The notes under the pieces were generated by a model. It was not told where the DNA came from, did no database searches, and was given only the letters and a program-made list of their open reading frames with translations. This document shows, in pieces, positions 11,234-21,642 of a stretch of 64,000 nucleotides of DNA. Both the position numbers and the translations under genes were made by a program. The first letter of the stretch is position 1. Every line of letters starts with the position of its first letter. The stretch is taken from positions 248,001 through 312,000 of the forward strand of contig JAUIMB010000003.1 in assembly GCA_030432635.1 (NCBI GenBank). The letters run 5' to 3'. This stretch comes from Bacteroidia bacterium (lineage in GTDB: Bacteria > Bacteroidota > Bacteroidia > Flavobacteriales > Flavobacteriaceae).

Positions 11234-12226
11234 TTGGTTAAGATTGGAGACATAGAACTTTCAGATTTTCCGTTGTTGTTAGCACCAATGGAAGATGTGA
11301 GCGACCCACCGTTTCGAGCTTTGTGTAAGGAACAAGGTGCAGACGTTGTTTACACCGAATTCGTGTCTAGTGAAGGTTTGATTCGTAACGCAGCAAAAAG
11401 CGTGATGAAACTGGACATCTATGAAAAGGAGCGTCCAGTAGGTATTCAGATTTTTGGAGCGAATTTAGACAGTATGTTGCAAACTATAGATATTGTAGAG
11501 CGTTCCCAACCTGACATCATCGATATTAATTTTGGCTGTCCAGTAAAAAAAGTTGTAAGTAAAGGAGCTGGAGCAGGAATTCTGAAGGATGTATGCCTAA
11601 TGGAAAAACTAACGGCTGAGATGGTAAAACGTACCAACTTACCAGTGACAGTTAAAACTCGATTGGGATGGGACCACGATTCGATTAAGATTGTTGAAGT
11701 TGCTGAGCGTCTTCAGGATGTTGGTATAAAATCCATTGCCATTCATGGAAGAACGCGTGCACAGATGTATAAGGGTAATGCTGATTGGAATCCGATCGCT
11801 GAAGTAAAAAACAACCCGAGAATGCACATTCCTGTTTTTGGTAATGGCGATGTCGATTCACCTGAAAAAGCGGCTTTAATGAGAGATGAGTATGGTTTAG
11901 ACGGTTGTATGATTGGTAGAGCAACTATTGGAAACCCTTGGTTTTTTAAACAAGTGAAGCACTTTTTTGAAACGGGAACACATTTACCTCCAATTAATAT
12001 GACTGAGCGTGTTGAAGCTGCAAGACGACACCTTCAAATGGCGATAGACTGGAAAGGAGAGAAGCTAGGCGTGTTTGAAACGAGACGACACTATACCAAT
12101 TATTTCAAAGGAATTCCGAACTTTAAGGAATATCGCATGAAAATGGTGACAAGTGATGATTCAAAAGATGTATTTGCTGCCTTTGATGAGGTATTGGAAA
12201 AGTTTGGTGATTATCAGTTTGCCTGA
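11234..12226 (+). CDS. dusB: tRNA-dihydrouridine synthase
   Basis: APMEDVSDPPFRALC, DINFGCPVKKV, KTRLGWD, IHGRTRAQMYKG motifs; TTG start. Confidence 0.93.
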   Translation: MVKIGDIELSDFPLLLAPMEDVSDPPFRALCKEQGADVVYTEFVSSEGLIRNAAKSVMKLDIYEKERPVGIQIFGANLDSMLQTIDIVERSQPDIIDINFGCPVKKVVSKGAGAGILKDVCLMEKLTAEMVKRTNLPVTVKTRLGWDHDSIKIVEVAERLQDVGIKSIAIHGRTRAQMYKGNADWNPIAEVKNNPRMHIPVFGNGDVDSPEKAALMRDEYGLDGCMIGRATIGNPWFFKQVKHFFETGTHLPPINMTERVEAARRHLQMAIDWKGEKLGVFETRRHYTNYFKGIPNFKEYRMKMVTSDDSKDVFAAFDEVLEKFGDYQFA

Positions 12227-12253
12227 TAACACAGAGGTTTTAACAAGCCATTT

Positions 12254-12961
12254 CTAGTCATTTTCTTCAGGATATTTTAATTCACCTAAGTTTTGCATCT
12301 GGTTAATAATCCATGTTTTTCGACGTTCAATATAAGTTGAGGCTGGATTTGCTCTGTATTTTAAAGGGCTGGGTAAGATGGCAGCAATGGCAGCAGCTTC
12401 CTGTTTTGTTAATTGAGAGGCAGGCTTATTAAACCAGTATTGGGAAGCTGCTTCAGCACCATAAATTCTTGGACCCATTTCAATACTGTTCAGGTAGACT
12501 TCCATAATCCGTTCTTTACTCCAAATCAGTTCAATTAAAAATGTAAAATAGGTTTCCAATCCTTTACGCAACCAACTGCGTTCAGGCCAAAGAAAAACAT
12601 TTTTTGCTGTTTGCTGACTGATTGTACTGGCTCCTTTCAACCGTTTCCCTTTTTTATTGTCTTCGTAGGCTTTTTCAATGGCCTTGATATCATAACCATG
12701 ATGCTTTAAAAAAAGTTGGTCCTCACTACAAATTACGGCTAACTGTAAATGTTTCGAAATATGTTCAATGGCTACCCAATCATGTTTCCAACCATCTTCT
12801 TTTTCATCAGATTTCTCAAAATTCTTGATCACCATGAGCGGAGTGATTGGAACAGGTATCCACTTGAATATAACCACAATAAAAATTGAAAATAGAAATA
12901 GCCAAAACAAGGCTTTGAACGTGAACTTAAAAAAACGTTTGATATAACGTAACATGATCAT
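12254..12961 (-). CDS. mtgA: Monofunctional biosynthetic peptidoglycan transglycosylase
   Basis: GT51 motifs (AVICSEDQLFLKHHGYD, KGASTISQQTAKNVFL, YLNSIEMG). Confidence 0.93.
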   Translation of the reverse strand: MIMLRYIKRFFKFTFKALFWLFLFSIFIVVIFKWIPVPITPLMVIKNFEKSDEKEDGWKHDWVAIEHISKHLQLAVICSEDQLFLKHHGYDIKAIEKAYEDNKKGKRLKGASTISQQTAKNVFLWPERSWLRKGLETYFTFLIELIWSKERIMEVYLNSIEMGPRIYGAEAASQYWFNKPASQLTKQEAAAIAAILPSPLKYRANPASTYIERRKTWIINQMQNLGELKYPEEND

Positions 12962-14068
12962 TTATAATAAATCTGCGAGTTCCTTCCCAACCAAACTACC
13001 GATCGCCACACCCATTCCACCAAGACGAACACCACAAAAAACATTATCGCTTAGTGGTTTTATAATAGGTTTTTTATGTTTTCCAATTCCCATTATACCA
13101 GACCAACGATGGTCGATTTCAAAATACGTTTCAGGCAAGATAGTAGTTCGCAAAAGTCGCTCCAATTCATTTTGAATGCGCTTTGTTTGTCCGAAAGATG
13201 TGGTTTCCTCTACTTTAAAATCCAGGTGTCGTCCACCTCCAAATAAAATTCTATTGTCGATGTTTCTGAAATAGAAATAACCTTGATCCAAATGGAATGT
13301 ACCCTTAATCTGTAGTCCTTGAATAGGTTTTGTGATCAGTACTTGAGCACGTCCTGGTCGCACTTCTGGAATGTTTAACTTAGACGCAAAGCCATTGGTG
13401 GCGATAAGTAATTTTGATGTCTTTAACTCAAAATGATTGGTCTTTATAATAACATTAGTTGTGGTTTCTGAAAACGCTTCAACCGAAACATTGTTTAGGA
13501 TTTTTATATCTGTTTTAAGAGCCAATTGGGTTAGAGAAGCCATCATTTTTCCGGTGTCGATTTGACCTTCATACTGGTTGAATCCCAAAATGCTTTGACA
13601 ATTTTTAAAACCAAATGAGTTGGATTCAAAACTAAATACGTTCTCTTTAAATAAAGGATTCAGCAAAGCATTGATGCTATCTTTTTTTGTTTGACATCGT
13701 TCTAAGAGTTCGCTGCTTGTAAAAAGTTCGTAACCACCATGTTGTTGATAATCAATATTAGTGTCGCCTAAGGTTTTTCTAAGCAGATGCAGCCCATCGA
13801 TTCGTTTTTTAACCAATTTATACACCTCATCCTCAGAGTGTGTTTGAAGGTCTGCTATAAGCTCACTAAGGCTTCCAAAGCATGCAAAACCAGCATTTTT
13901 AGTACTAGCGCCTTGTGGCAACATTCCCTTTTCAAGAATAAGAATTTTAGCACTGGGAAAGCGATGCTTTAGCTGTAAGGCACAATTTAGTCCGACAATG
14001 CCACTACCAACTATAGTAAAGTCGATATTAGACAACCAAGCTTTTATTTCCCAATATGATAGATTCAT
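12962..14068 (-). CDS. FAD-dependent oxidoreductase (DAO family)
   Basis: Rossmann motif VGSGIVGLNCALQL and C-terminal GVRLGGMGVAIG; abuts mtgA. Confidence 0.85.
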   Translation of the reverse strand: MNLSYWEIKAWLSNIDFTIVGSGIVGLNCALQLKHRFPSAKILILEKGMLPQGASTKNAGFACFGSLSELIADLQTHSEDEVYKLVKKRIDGLHLLRKTLGDTNIDYQQHGGYELFTSSELLERCQTKKDSINALLNPLFKENVFSFESNSFGFKNCQSILGFNQYEGQIDTGKMMASLTQLALKTDIKILNNVSVEAFSETTTNVIIKTNHFELKTSKLLIATNGFASKLNIPEVRPGRAQVLITKPIQGLQIKGTFHLDQGYFYFRNIDNRILFGGGRHLDFKVEETTSFGQTKRIQNELERLLRTTILPETYFEIDHRWSGIMGIGKHKKPIIKPLSDNVFCGVRLGGMGVAIGSLVGKELADLL

Positions 14069-14190
14069 ATGACGAATTTAGTGGTTTTTAAGTTTTCATA
14101 ATTGATCTCACACTTCAACGGTAGATTGAATGGTGTAAACTTTAGCTTATTTGAGTAAATACCTTTGTTAAAACGATAACGTTTAATAAC

Positions 14191-14222
14191 AAAAAACTCC
14201 GAATAAAATTTCGGAGTTTTTC
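14191..14222 (-). terminator. Intrinsic terminator
   Basis: AAAAACTCCGAA-taaaat-TTCGGAGTTTTT. Confidence 0.8.
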
Positions 14223-14241
14223 GAGGGGTTTATAAAAAAGT

Positions 14242-16974
14242 TTACTCTACAACAATCTTTTTGGTCACTGTATTTCCTCCATCATTAATATTGAGTAAGT
14301 AAACACCAGAGTTCACCGACCCTAAATTGATGGTTTCATCAAATTCTCCTGGTCCATTATCGAACATTCGCTTAAACACAGAACGACCTCTTACATCAAA
14401 TACTTCGACATTGACATCGTTCGAACTAGCGTTGAAGTTAATGTTAAACTCACCATTATTCGGATTTGGATAAATGGACAGCGAATTTTCTAGGTCAAAT
14501 TCATTTGTTCCCAAGATTGGAATCGTTCCGGTTTCACAAATAGTAATGGTAATACTGTTCCATGTTGCTCTATTGCCATCAACGATGACATCACCAATAT
14601 TGAAAATCCAATCCCCTTGAGAGTTTTGGCCATCAGCAAAACTTAAAGGCTCTAAAGGTTGAATAGCCAAGTTGGTATTTGTACTATTACAGGCATTAGG
14701 GACACCTTCATCATCGAAGGTTACCAACGCATCTGGCAGGCCAGGACAACCATTGTTTGCACCTGATTGCAAGAAGTTTAAATCTGTTTGATCACCAAAC
14801 GGACCTCTTATGGCCATAGCCAATTCTGCATTATTTGTTGTTGTAACATCAACACCTATATTTAAATCGGAAATCGTTCTAGAGTCATCTATGGTTAAGA
14901 TAAACCCTTGAAAAGTCATATCGTTTTCATCCAAGAGAAGATTGGCTTCGAAAAAATAATCTTCACAGATATCTCCAGGACCATAAGTATAGTTTCCAAT
15001 TGCAAAATATTTTTCATTGATATTAAAGAAAATATTGTCTGCAGCTTCGACCATTATTCTGCAATATGGTGATGTAATGTTTGGAACCGTAAGGTCATAA
15101 GACCCATTATTAGGCACATTTGCGACCAAAACCGTATCAAAGCTTTCAACGTTTGGAGTATCTGAAGTGGACAATAGAATGTTCACATTGGCAGCGTTAA
15201 TACCATTGCCTGTTGTACCGGCAACGTTCCATGTTATTGTTTCAGTTGTGCCTGGTGTCCAAACGATTTGATCACCAGTTTGAGAAGTGACTACAAATGG
15301 ACCCGCAGCAGCATTTACATTAGCAGTCATAGCATCAACGGCAGTTTGACCACCATCAGGATCATTATCTCTAACGGTTAATCTAAAATTCATTGCACGA
15401 TTTACTGAAGCCAATTTTTCCCAATCGGTAGAACCTCCAGTTATCAAATAATCTTGTAGTCTAGGGACGTATCTTACAGGGTCGTTAGTTCCTTTGAATG
15501 AACGAACAATTGGCCCTTGTGTTGTAGTTTCAGTTGGAGCTCCAGTTGGTCCCAAATCATACTGCTCCCAAGTGTAAGTTAAATTTTCCAATCCGCCGTC
15601 ATCTGTTCCCGAACCCGTAAGTTTGTATGGTGTTGAAGCAGGAATAGTATAGTTTGCTCCTGCATCTGCTGTTGGAGGGTTATTGGCAATTGAAATTAGG
15701 GTAGCGCATTGACTGTTTCCAATGGTAATGTTGTCATAGATTTCATCCAAACTTTTTTGGTGGAAATAATCATCACTATTATTTTGAACATTTTGAGGAG
15801 GACATATTCCAGCATACGCCATGATTGTAGAACCACTACCAGGTTCATATGCGTTGGACGCTGTACGCTGCGTCAAACAACTAGTACCTGGAGCATTACC
15901 GTTAAAGGTATGTGGCCCTCCATATTGATGTCCCATTTCGTGACAAACATAGTCTACATCAAAGGCGTCTCCTACAGGACTTGGAAGTCCGGTTACCCCT
16001 TGAGCCTTGACATTGGTACACGGAGAGTTTAGTGAAGCAATACCTCCACCACCAGTACTGAACACATGTCCAATATCGTAATTTGCAAATCCGATTTGAG
16101 CATTAACTGTCACCTGGTTTTGAGATAACATGGCACCTCCATCATCATTGGTGTAAGGGTCACTAAATACATTAGGACCTAAAAAAATGATATTCGTATT
16201 ATCGACCATTATCATTGTAATAGAAAGCTCTCTTTCGTATACACCATTAACTCTGGTCATTGTATTGGTCATGGCAGCCATAACTCCAGGAAGTGTGCCT
16301 CCATGAAATTGAGCGTACTCTACAGTACACGCTAGAGCTAGTCTAAACTCACGCAATGTACTGTCATTGGCATTTCTATTGGAACTTAGGTTTTGTTCAC
16401 GATCAGCATTTTCTTCTAATTCATCAACATAATCACAAACCCATTCTTCAGGATTACTTCCTAGATCAGATTTGGAATAAGAAATGTAAAAGTTCCCATT
16501 TTCTGTATAAGGGTCTATAAAGTGCGTGTCTCTTTCATTAAATGTCATGGTATTAAGTCCTTTATGCGTCACACTAAAGCGAATGACATTTATGGGATTC
16601 TCTATACTTTGACCAACATAGCTTCGCATATAAGGGAATTGCGCCTGTAAAGCATCTTCCATTAGAGGCGCTTCTTTTACTCGGAAAGACTCCAAATTAC
16701 CGTCTGCATTTGGGAATTGAATAATTAATGGTGATTGGCCTTGAAACGTTTTTCGGTTTGGAGCGGATTCAAGTGAGGCTCTAAGGCTTTCAATATCCAG
16801 TTGATAAAAGTCTGCTTTTGAAGGCATTGTTTTTCTAATGGCAAGCTCTCCTCTAGTGGCTTGGCGCTCTGTTATTTTTGTCCATAAGGAACTGTTTTGC
16901 TGTGCAAAACCCATAGACGAGCAGATAACTACTGCTACAAAAACAAAGGTGATTTTAGCGTAAATTTTTTTCAT
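14242..16974 (-). CDS. Reprolysin-like metalloprotease with T9SS type A sorting domain
   Basis: CHEMGHQYGGPH metzincin motif, IMAYAG Met-turn; proprotein convertase P-like segment; C-terminal YPNP...VYLLNINDGGNTVTKKIVVE. Confidence 0.92.
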   Translation of the reverse strand: MKKIYAKITFVFVAVVICSSMGFAQQNSSLWTKITERQATRGELAIRKTMPSKADFYQLDIESLRASLESAPNRKTFQGQSPLIIQFPNADGNLESFRVKEAPLMEDALQAQFPYMRSYVGQSIENPINVIRFSVTHKGLNTMTFNERDTHFIDPYTENGNFYISYSKSDLGSNPEEWVCDYVDELEENADREQNLSSNRNANDSTLREFRLALACTVEYAQFHGGTLPGVMAAMTNTMTRVNGVYERELSITMIMVDNTNIIFLGPNVFSDPYTNDDGGAMLSQNQVTVNAQIGFANYDIGHVFSTGGGGIASLNSPCTNVKAQGVTGLPSPVGDAFDVDYVCHEMGHQYGGPHTFNGNAPGTSCLTQRTASNAYEPGSGSTIMAYAGICPPQNVQNNSDDYFHQKSLDEIYDNITIGNSQCATLISIANNPPTADAGANYTIPASTPYKLTGSGTDDGGLENLTYTWEQYDLGPTGAPTETTTQGPIVRSFKGTNDPVRYVPRLQDYLITGGSTDWEKLASVNRAMNFRLTVRDNDPDGGQTAVDAMTANVNAAAGPFVVTSQTGDQIVWTPGTTETITWNVAGTTGNGINAANVNILLSTSDTPNVESFDTVLVANVPNNGSYDLTVPNITSPYCRIMVEAADNIFFNINEKYFAIGNYTYGPGDICEDYFFEANLLLDENDMTFQGFILTIDDSRTISDLNIGVDVTTTNNAELAMAIRGPFGDQTDLNFLQSGANNGCPGLPDALVTFDDEGVPNACNSTNTNLAIQPLEPLSFADGQNSQGDWIFNIGDVIVDGNRATWNSITITICETGTIPILGTNEFDLENSLSIYPNPNNGEFNINFNASSNDVNVEVFDVRGRSVFKRMFDNGPGEFDETINLGSVNSGVYLLNINDGGNTVTKKIVVE

Positions 16975-17098
16975 ATTTTTTTAAATTAATCAATTCTTAA
17001 AGTTACTAGTACTTTTTTAGCTTGCAAAATATTGAATGTTAAAATAGTATATCTTTATATTCTGAAATGAGGACGAATAAATTTAAATTTTCAAGTAG

Positions 17099-17638
17099 AT
17101 GAAAACTTTGATCATGATCGTAATGTCAAGTATAATTTTGGCCTGTAATGCTAATAAAAATGTCTCCAATGATAAGACTTCAAATCATGGTACAAGTCTA
17201 TGTCCTGTCGATGGCACTTGTACTTTTGAAGTGCTGAGAGATAAGAATTTCAATATGAAAGCCGATAAATTCGGTAATCCCTATTCCGAGTTGGTTGATG
17301 GCGATAATATAGTTTTAAAGTTTGAGTACAAAAGAAACACATCTTCAGAAGGCAGTGTTCAAGATGATTATTATTCTGAGGTTGTTTATCTTGAAATAGA
17401 CGATAACCTGGCTTCAGTAGAGTTGGAAGGTGATGAATTGTCCTCAGTTAATGCTGGTTTTGCAAGACTGTGTTATTGTAAGGGGCAAACAGGAACGTAT
17501 CCTATCAAATCAGGAAAATTAAAGATAATAGAACTTGAATCGAACAGCTATAATGTGATATTTGATTTTTCTGTTTCTGAGGTTCCACAAATTATCAATT
17601 CTATAAACGAGTCATTTGAACTTAAAAAAAGCGACTAA
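17099..17638 (+). CDS. Hypothetical lipoprotein
   Basis: Signal peptide with lipobox IILAC. Confidence 0.6.
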   Translation: MKTLIMIVMSSIILACNANKNVSNDKTSNHGTSLCPVDGTCTFEVLRDKNFNMKADKFGNPYSELVDGDNIVLKFEYKRNTSSEGSVQDDYYSEVVYLEIDDNLASVELEGDELSSVNAGFARLCYCKGQTGTYPIKSGKLKIIELESNSYNVIFDFSVSEVPQIINSINESFELKKSD

Positions 17639-17656
17639 TTTCCTAGTCGCTTTTTT
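17625..17656. terminator. Bidirectional terminator between convergent genes
   Basis: AAAAAGCGACTA-atttcc-TAGTCGCTTTTTT; overlaps the 3' end of the 17099 ORF. Confidence 0.8.
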
Positions 17657-17657
17657 C

Positions 17658-19007
17658 TTATTCCTCTTCAGGTTGAATTTTAAAATCCTCCATGAACTTT
17701 GTGGTATAATTACCAGCTAGATAATCGGGATGCTCCATCAACTGCCTATGAAACGGAATAGTGGTCTTGATACCTTCTATGACGAACTCATCAAGGGCAC
17801 GTTTCATTTTATTAATTGCTTCCTCGCGTGTTTGCGCTGTGGTAATCAACTTAGCAATCATCGAGTCGTAATTTGGTGGAATAACATAACCAGCATATAC
17901 ATGAGTATCAAGGCGAACACCATGCCCACCAGGTGCATGTAATACTGTGATTCTTCCAGGAGATGGCCTGAAATCGTTAAAGGGATCTTCTGCATTGATA
18001 CGACATTCGATAGAATGCAAATTAGGCGTATAGTGTTTTCCTGAGATCGGGACACCTGCTGCCACTAAAATTTGTTCTCTAATCAGGTCAAAATCAATGA
18101 CTTGTTCTGTAATTGGGTGCTCTACCTGAATACGAGTATTCATTTCCATGAAGTAGAAATTACGATGTTTGTCCACAAGAAACTCAACAGTTCCTGCACC
18201 TTCGTATTTTATGTATTCAGCTGCTTTTACGGCTGCTTTTCCCATTTTGTCACGAAGTGCTTTAGTCATGAAAGGAGACGGCACTTCTTCGGTAAGCTTT
18301 TGATGGCGACGTTGTACTGAGCAATCACGTTCAGACAAATGGCAGGCTCGACCAGTAGAATCACCCACGATTTGAATTTCGATATGACGTGGTTCTTCGA
18401 TAAGTTTTTCCATATACATATCGTCATTTCCGAAAGCGGCTTTAGACTCCATCCTAGCTGAATCCCAAGCATCTTTTAAGTCTTCAGGCTTCCAAACCGC
18501 TCGCATACCTTTACCACCACCACCAGCAGTTGCTTTCAGCATTACAGGATATCCAACTTCGACAGCTAGTTTTTCACATTCCTCAAAGTCTGCAATAATA
18601 CCATCACTTCCCGGAACGCAAGGCACACCAGCAGCTTTCATGGTTGCCTTAGCCGTTGCTTTGTCTCCCATTTTGGAGATCATTTCTTCAGAAGCACCAA
18701 TGAATTTAATATTGTGTTCTTCACAAATCTTTGAAAATTTGGCATTTTCAGAGAGAAAGCCATAACCTGGATGAATCGCGTCGGCATTGGTGATTTCCGC
18801 TGCAGCGATTACATTTGAAATTTTTAAATAAGAATCGGTACTCGAAGGAGGGCCAATACAAACGGCTTCATCGGCAAACTTCACATGTAAGCTTTCTGCA
18901 TCAGCGGTAGAGTATACCGCAACCGTTTTGATACCCATTTCTTTACAAGTTCTGATAACACGAAGTGCTATCTCTCCTCGGTTGGCTATTAATATTTTTT
19001 TAAACAT
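17658..19007 (-). CDS. accC: Acetyl-CoA carboxylase biotin carboxylase subunit
   Basis: [21 protein letters not shown]..., [25 protein letters not shown]. Confidence 0.96.
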   Translation of the reverse strand: MFKKILIANRGEIALRVIRTCKEMGIKTVAVYSTADAESLHVKFADEAVCIGPPSSTDSYLKISNVIAAAEITNADAIHPGYGFLSENAKFSKICEEHNIKFIGASEEMISKMGDKATAKATMKAAGVPCVPGSDGIIADFEECEKLAVEVGYPVMLKATAGGGGKGMRAVWKPEDLKDAWDSARMESKAAFGNDDMYMEKLIEEPRHIEIQIVGDSTGRACHLSERDCSVQRRHQKLTEEVPSPFMTKALRDKMGKAAVKAAEYIKYEGAGTVEFLVDKHRNFYFMEMNTRIQVEHPITEQVIDFDLIREQILVAAGVPISGKHYTPNLHSIECRINAEDPFNDFRPSPGRITVLHAPGGHGVRLDTHVYAGYVIPPNYDSMIAKLITTAQTREEAINKMKRALDEFVIEGIKTTIPFHRQLMEHPDYLAGNYTTKFMEDFKIQPEEE

Positions 19008-19027
19008 AACTTTTAGTATTAAAAATT

Positions 19028-19093
19028 ACAATTTCCAATCACCAAATTCCAATAATTGGGTTTTGGGATTTGTGTATTGGAATTTTCAATTGT
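19028..19093. repeat. Inverted repeat in the accB-accC spacer
   Basis: AAATTCCAATA (19044-19054) and TATTGGAATTT (19075-19085), perfect 11-bp arms; outer ACAATT/AATTGT. Confidence 0.7.
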
Positions 19094-19572
19094 TATGAAG
19101 GATCCACCAAAAATAGAGGTTGATCAAATTCTACAGGAGAAGCATCGTCAACTAAAATCTTCACGATTTTTCCTGAGACTTCAGATTCGATTTCATTGAA
19201 GAGTTTCATGGCTTCGATGACACAAAGCACATCGCCTTCACCAATCGAAGATCCGACTTCTACAAACACAGGTTTGTCGGGAGATGGCTTTCGGTAAAAT
19301 GTTCCGATGATTGGAGACTTGATAGTAATGTATTTTGAATCGTCAGATTCTGCTGGTTTTTCGGTTACAGGTGGAGCAGCAGGTGCAGCTGCTGGTATTG
19401 CCTGTGCAACCGGTTGGTTGACTGGAATTTGCTGAACATAAGTTGTAGCATCTCCTTTTTGGTCTGTACCTGTTCTAATGGTGATTTTGACATCGTCCAT
19501 CTCTAATTTAACCTCGCTTGCGCCAGATTTGGCTACAAATTTGATTAAGTTTTGAATTTCCTTGATATCCAT
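19093..19572 (-). CDS. accB: Acetyl-CoA carboxylase biotin carboxyl carrier protein
   Basis: Biotinylation motif [12 protein letters not shown]; Ala/Pro-rich linker. Confidence 0.95.
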   Translation of the reverse strand: MDIKEIQNLIKFVAKSGASEVKLEMDDVKITIRTGTDQKGDATTYVQQIPVNQPVAQAIPAAAPAAPPVTEKPAESDDSKYITIKSPIIGTFYRKPSPDKPVFVEVGSSIGEGDVLCVIEAMKLFNEIESEVSGKIVKILVDDASPVEFDQPLFLVDPS

Positions 19573-19613
19573 AATTACTTAGAATTTTTTAGTTAGTTAG
19601 TTTTAAACTTTAA

Positions 19614-20609
19614 TTAAGAATCGTAGGCCCATTTAAAATAAATGGAACCCCAGGTAAATCCGCCTCCAAATGCAGCGAATATGATATTATCACCTTTTTT
19701 TAGTTGTGATTCATAATCGTGCAATAGTAAAGGCAAAGTGGCAGATGTTGTGTTTCCATATTTATGGATGTTCATCATCACCTTTTCCGGTTCTAATTCT
19801 ACACGATTTGCAGTGGCTTCGATAATTCTTTTATTTGCTTGATGGGCAGCCAACCAAGAAATATCATCTTTTGTTAAATTATTTCGTTTTAAAATACGTT
19901 CAGTGACATCAGCCATGTTGAACACCGCATTTTTAAAGACGGTTCGACCTTCTTGAAACACGTAATGTTTACCTTCTGCTACAGCTTCTGGAGTGGAAGG
20001 ATAGGAAGAGCCGCCATAAGTTGCTTGTAGAAATTCGCGTCCTTCACCATTACTTCTTAACAACTCATCTTGCGTACCGAGCCCTTCGTGGTTGGGCTCG
20101 AACAATACAGCACCAGCACCATCTCCAAAAATAATACAGGTTGCTCTATCCTTATAATTGATCATCGAAGAGTTCTTATCGGCTCCAATTAGAAGTACTT
20201 TTTTGTATTTGCCAGATTCGATATAGCTAGACGCTACAGAAATACCATAGAGAAAACTTGAACATGCTGCTTCAAGGTCGAATGAAAACGCCTCGGTTGC
20301 ACCAATATTGGTGGCAGTAAATGCAGCTGTTGAAGCCGCTTTCATATCTGGTGTTGCCGTGGCAACAATAACCAATTCAATCTCTTTTGGATCGATTCCT
20401 TTTTTATCGATAAGGTCTTGTGCAGCTTTTATGGCAAGATAAGATGTTCCTTTTCCATCCTCTTTGAGGATTCTCCGTTCTTTTATACCTGTACGAGTCG
20501 TGATCCATTCGTCATTGGTATCGACCATGGTTTCCAAAATTTGGTTGGTCAATCTGTATTCCGGTACATAGGCGCCTACTCCTGTAATTGCGGCTGTGAT
20601 TTTACTCAT
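19614..20609 (-). CDS. fabH: 3-oxoacyl-ACP synthase III
   Basis: DTNDEWITTRTGIKERRI, AACSSFLYG, WLAAHQANKRI, NTTSATLPL. Confidence 0.95.
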   Translation of the reverse strand: MSKITAAITGVGAYVPEYRLTNQILETMVDTNDEWITTRTGIKERRILKEDGKGTSYLAIKAAQDLIDKKGIDPKEIELVIVATATPDMKAASTAAFTATNIGATEAFSFDLEAACSSFLYGISVASSYIESGKYKKVLLIGADKNSSMINYKDRATCIIFGDGAGAVLFEPNHEGLGTQDELLRSNGEGREFLQATYGGSSYPSTPEAVAEGKHYVFQEGRTVFKNAVFNMADVTERILKRNNLTKDDISWLAAHQANKRIIEATANRVELEPEKVMMNIHKYGNTTSATLPLLLHDYESQLKKGDNIIFAAFGGGFTWGSIYFKWAYDS

Positions 20610-20740
20610 ATTAAACTTTTAAAAACAGTCTAAAAAGACGAAAATCGTCAAAAAGCGGTAAAATTTTAATGAATTTACTAAATTTTGAACGAATAAGGTG
20701 CAAATTAAGTCGTTTTTAAGACTTTGAGAAATGAAACATA

Positions 20741-20770
20741 AAAAAAACGCTCATTAGAGAGCGTTTTATT
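20741..20770 (-). terminator. Intrinsic terminator downstream of rpmF
   Basis: AAAACGCTC-attaga-GAGCGTTTT with T-tract on the minus strand. Confidence 0.75.
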
Positions 20771-20787
20771 GTATGCGCGCATAATAA

Positions 20788-20991
20788 TTATGCTACGTTT
20801 TCTTCTGCTTCAGAGTTGTCGATTAATACTTGACCTCTGTAATATAGTTTACCTTCGTGCCAATGTGCTCTGTGGTAAAGATGTGCTTCTCCTGTAGTTG
20901 GACACGTTGCAATCGTTGGAGCGGTTGCTTTGTAATGTGTTCTTCTTTTATCTCTTCTTGTTTTGGATATCTTCCTTTTAGGATGTGCCAT
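20788..20991 (-). CDS. rpmF: 50S ribosomal protein L32
   Basis: [43 protein letters not shown]. Confidence 0.97.
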   Translation of the reverse strand: MAHPKRKISKTRRDKRRTHYKATAPTIATCPTTGEAHLYHRAHWHEGKLYYRGQVLIDNSEAEENVA

Positions 20992-20999
20992 TTTATATG

Positions 21000-21548
21000 T
21001 TATTTATCCGTTAATAGTTTTTTTAAAGTATTCCAACGAGGATCAATATCCTCTGATGTGTTTTCTTTTTGTTCCTTTGGTTTTAATTCTTCTAACTTTT
21101 TAAGTATGTCCGAATTCAATGTGCCATCTTCAACTCCAGGATGAATGCGTTTCGCTGGCATTGACAAAATGATGAGTTCATAAACATATTGCGCAACATT
21201 GATTTCGTATTCTCCGTGTGGTATTATAAGGATGTCTTCAAACTCATCGTTGAATTCGTCACCAAACTTTACGACTAACTTAAAGTTTCCTTCAACACTT
21301 TGGTCATAAGGTTCGTTAGTAAGGTCACAATTGACATTCACATGGCCAAAGATTTCAAAATGTAATTCTAACAAGGTTGTTTTTTTTTCAAATAACAACT
21401 CCGTTTTGACATTTACATCATTAAAATCGTCATACTCAAAATACTCAAAGAACGTTTTGTCAATTTGGTAATCAAAATGGTGCTTTCCTACTTTGAGACC
21501 GATAAACGGTATCGTATATTCCTTTAAGGGCTTCATCATCGCATTCAT
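21000..21548 (-). CDS. DUF177 (YceD-like) protein
   Basis: Conserved position directly upstream of rpmF; C-terminal DPRW..L motif. Confidence 0.88.
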   Translation of the reverse strand: MNAMMKPLKEYTIPFIGLKVGKHHFDYQIDKTFFEYFEYDDFNDVNVKTELLFEKKTTLLELHFEIFGHVNVNCDLTNEPYDQSVEGNFKLVVKFGDEFNDEFEDILIIPHGEYEINVAQYVYELIILSMPAKRIHPGVEDGTLNSDILKKLEELKPKEQKENTSEDIDPRWNTLKKLLTDK

Positions 21549-21558
21549 TTTGAGCCTG

Positions 21559-21599
21559 CAAATATATAAATTTTATATTAATAACCTCGTGGTTATTAA
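21559..21599 (-). promoter_or_regulatory. Putative DUF177-rpmF promoter with palindrome near the -33 region
   Basis: TATATTTG -7 box (21559-21566) and perfect palindrome TTAATAACC-acga-GGTTATTAA (21578-21599). Confidence 0.45.
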
Positions 21600-21642
21600 C
21601 AATTTTTGTTTATAACACCAGACTTTTAGATTAAACCAGGAA

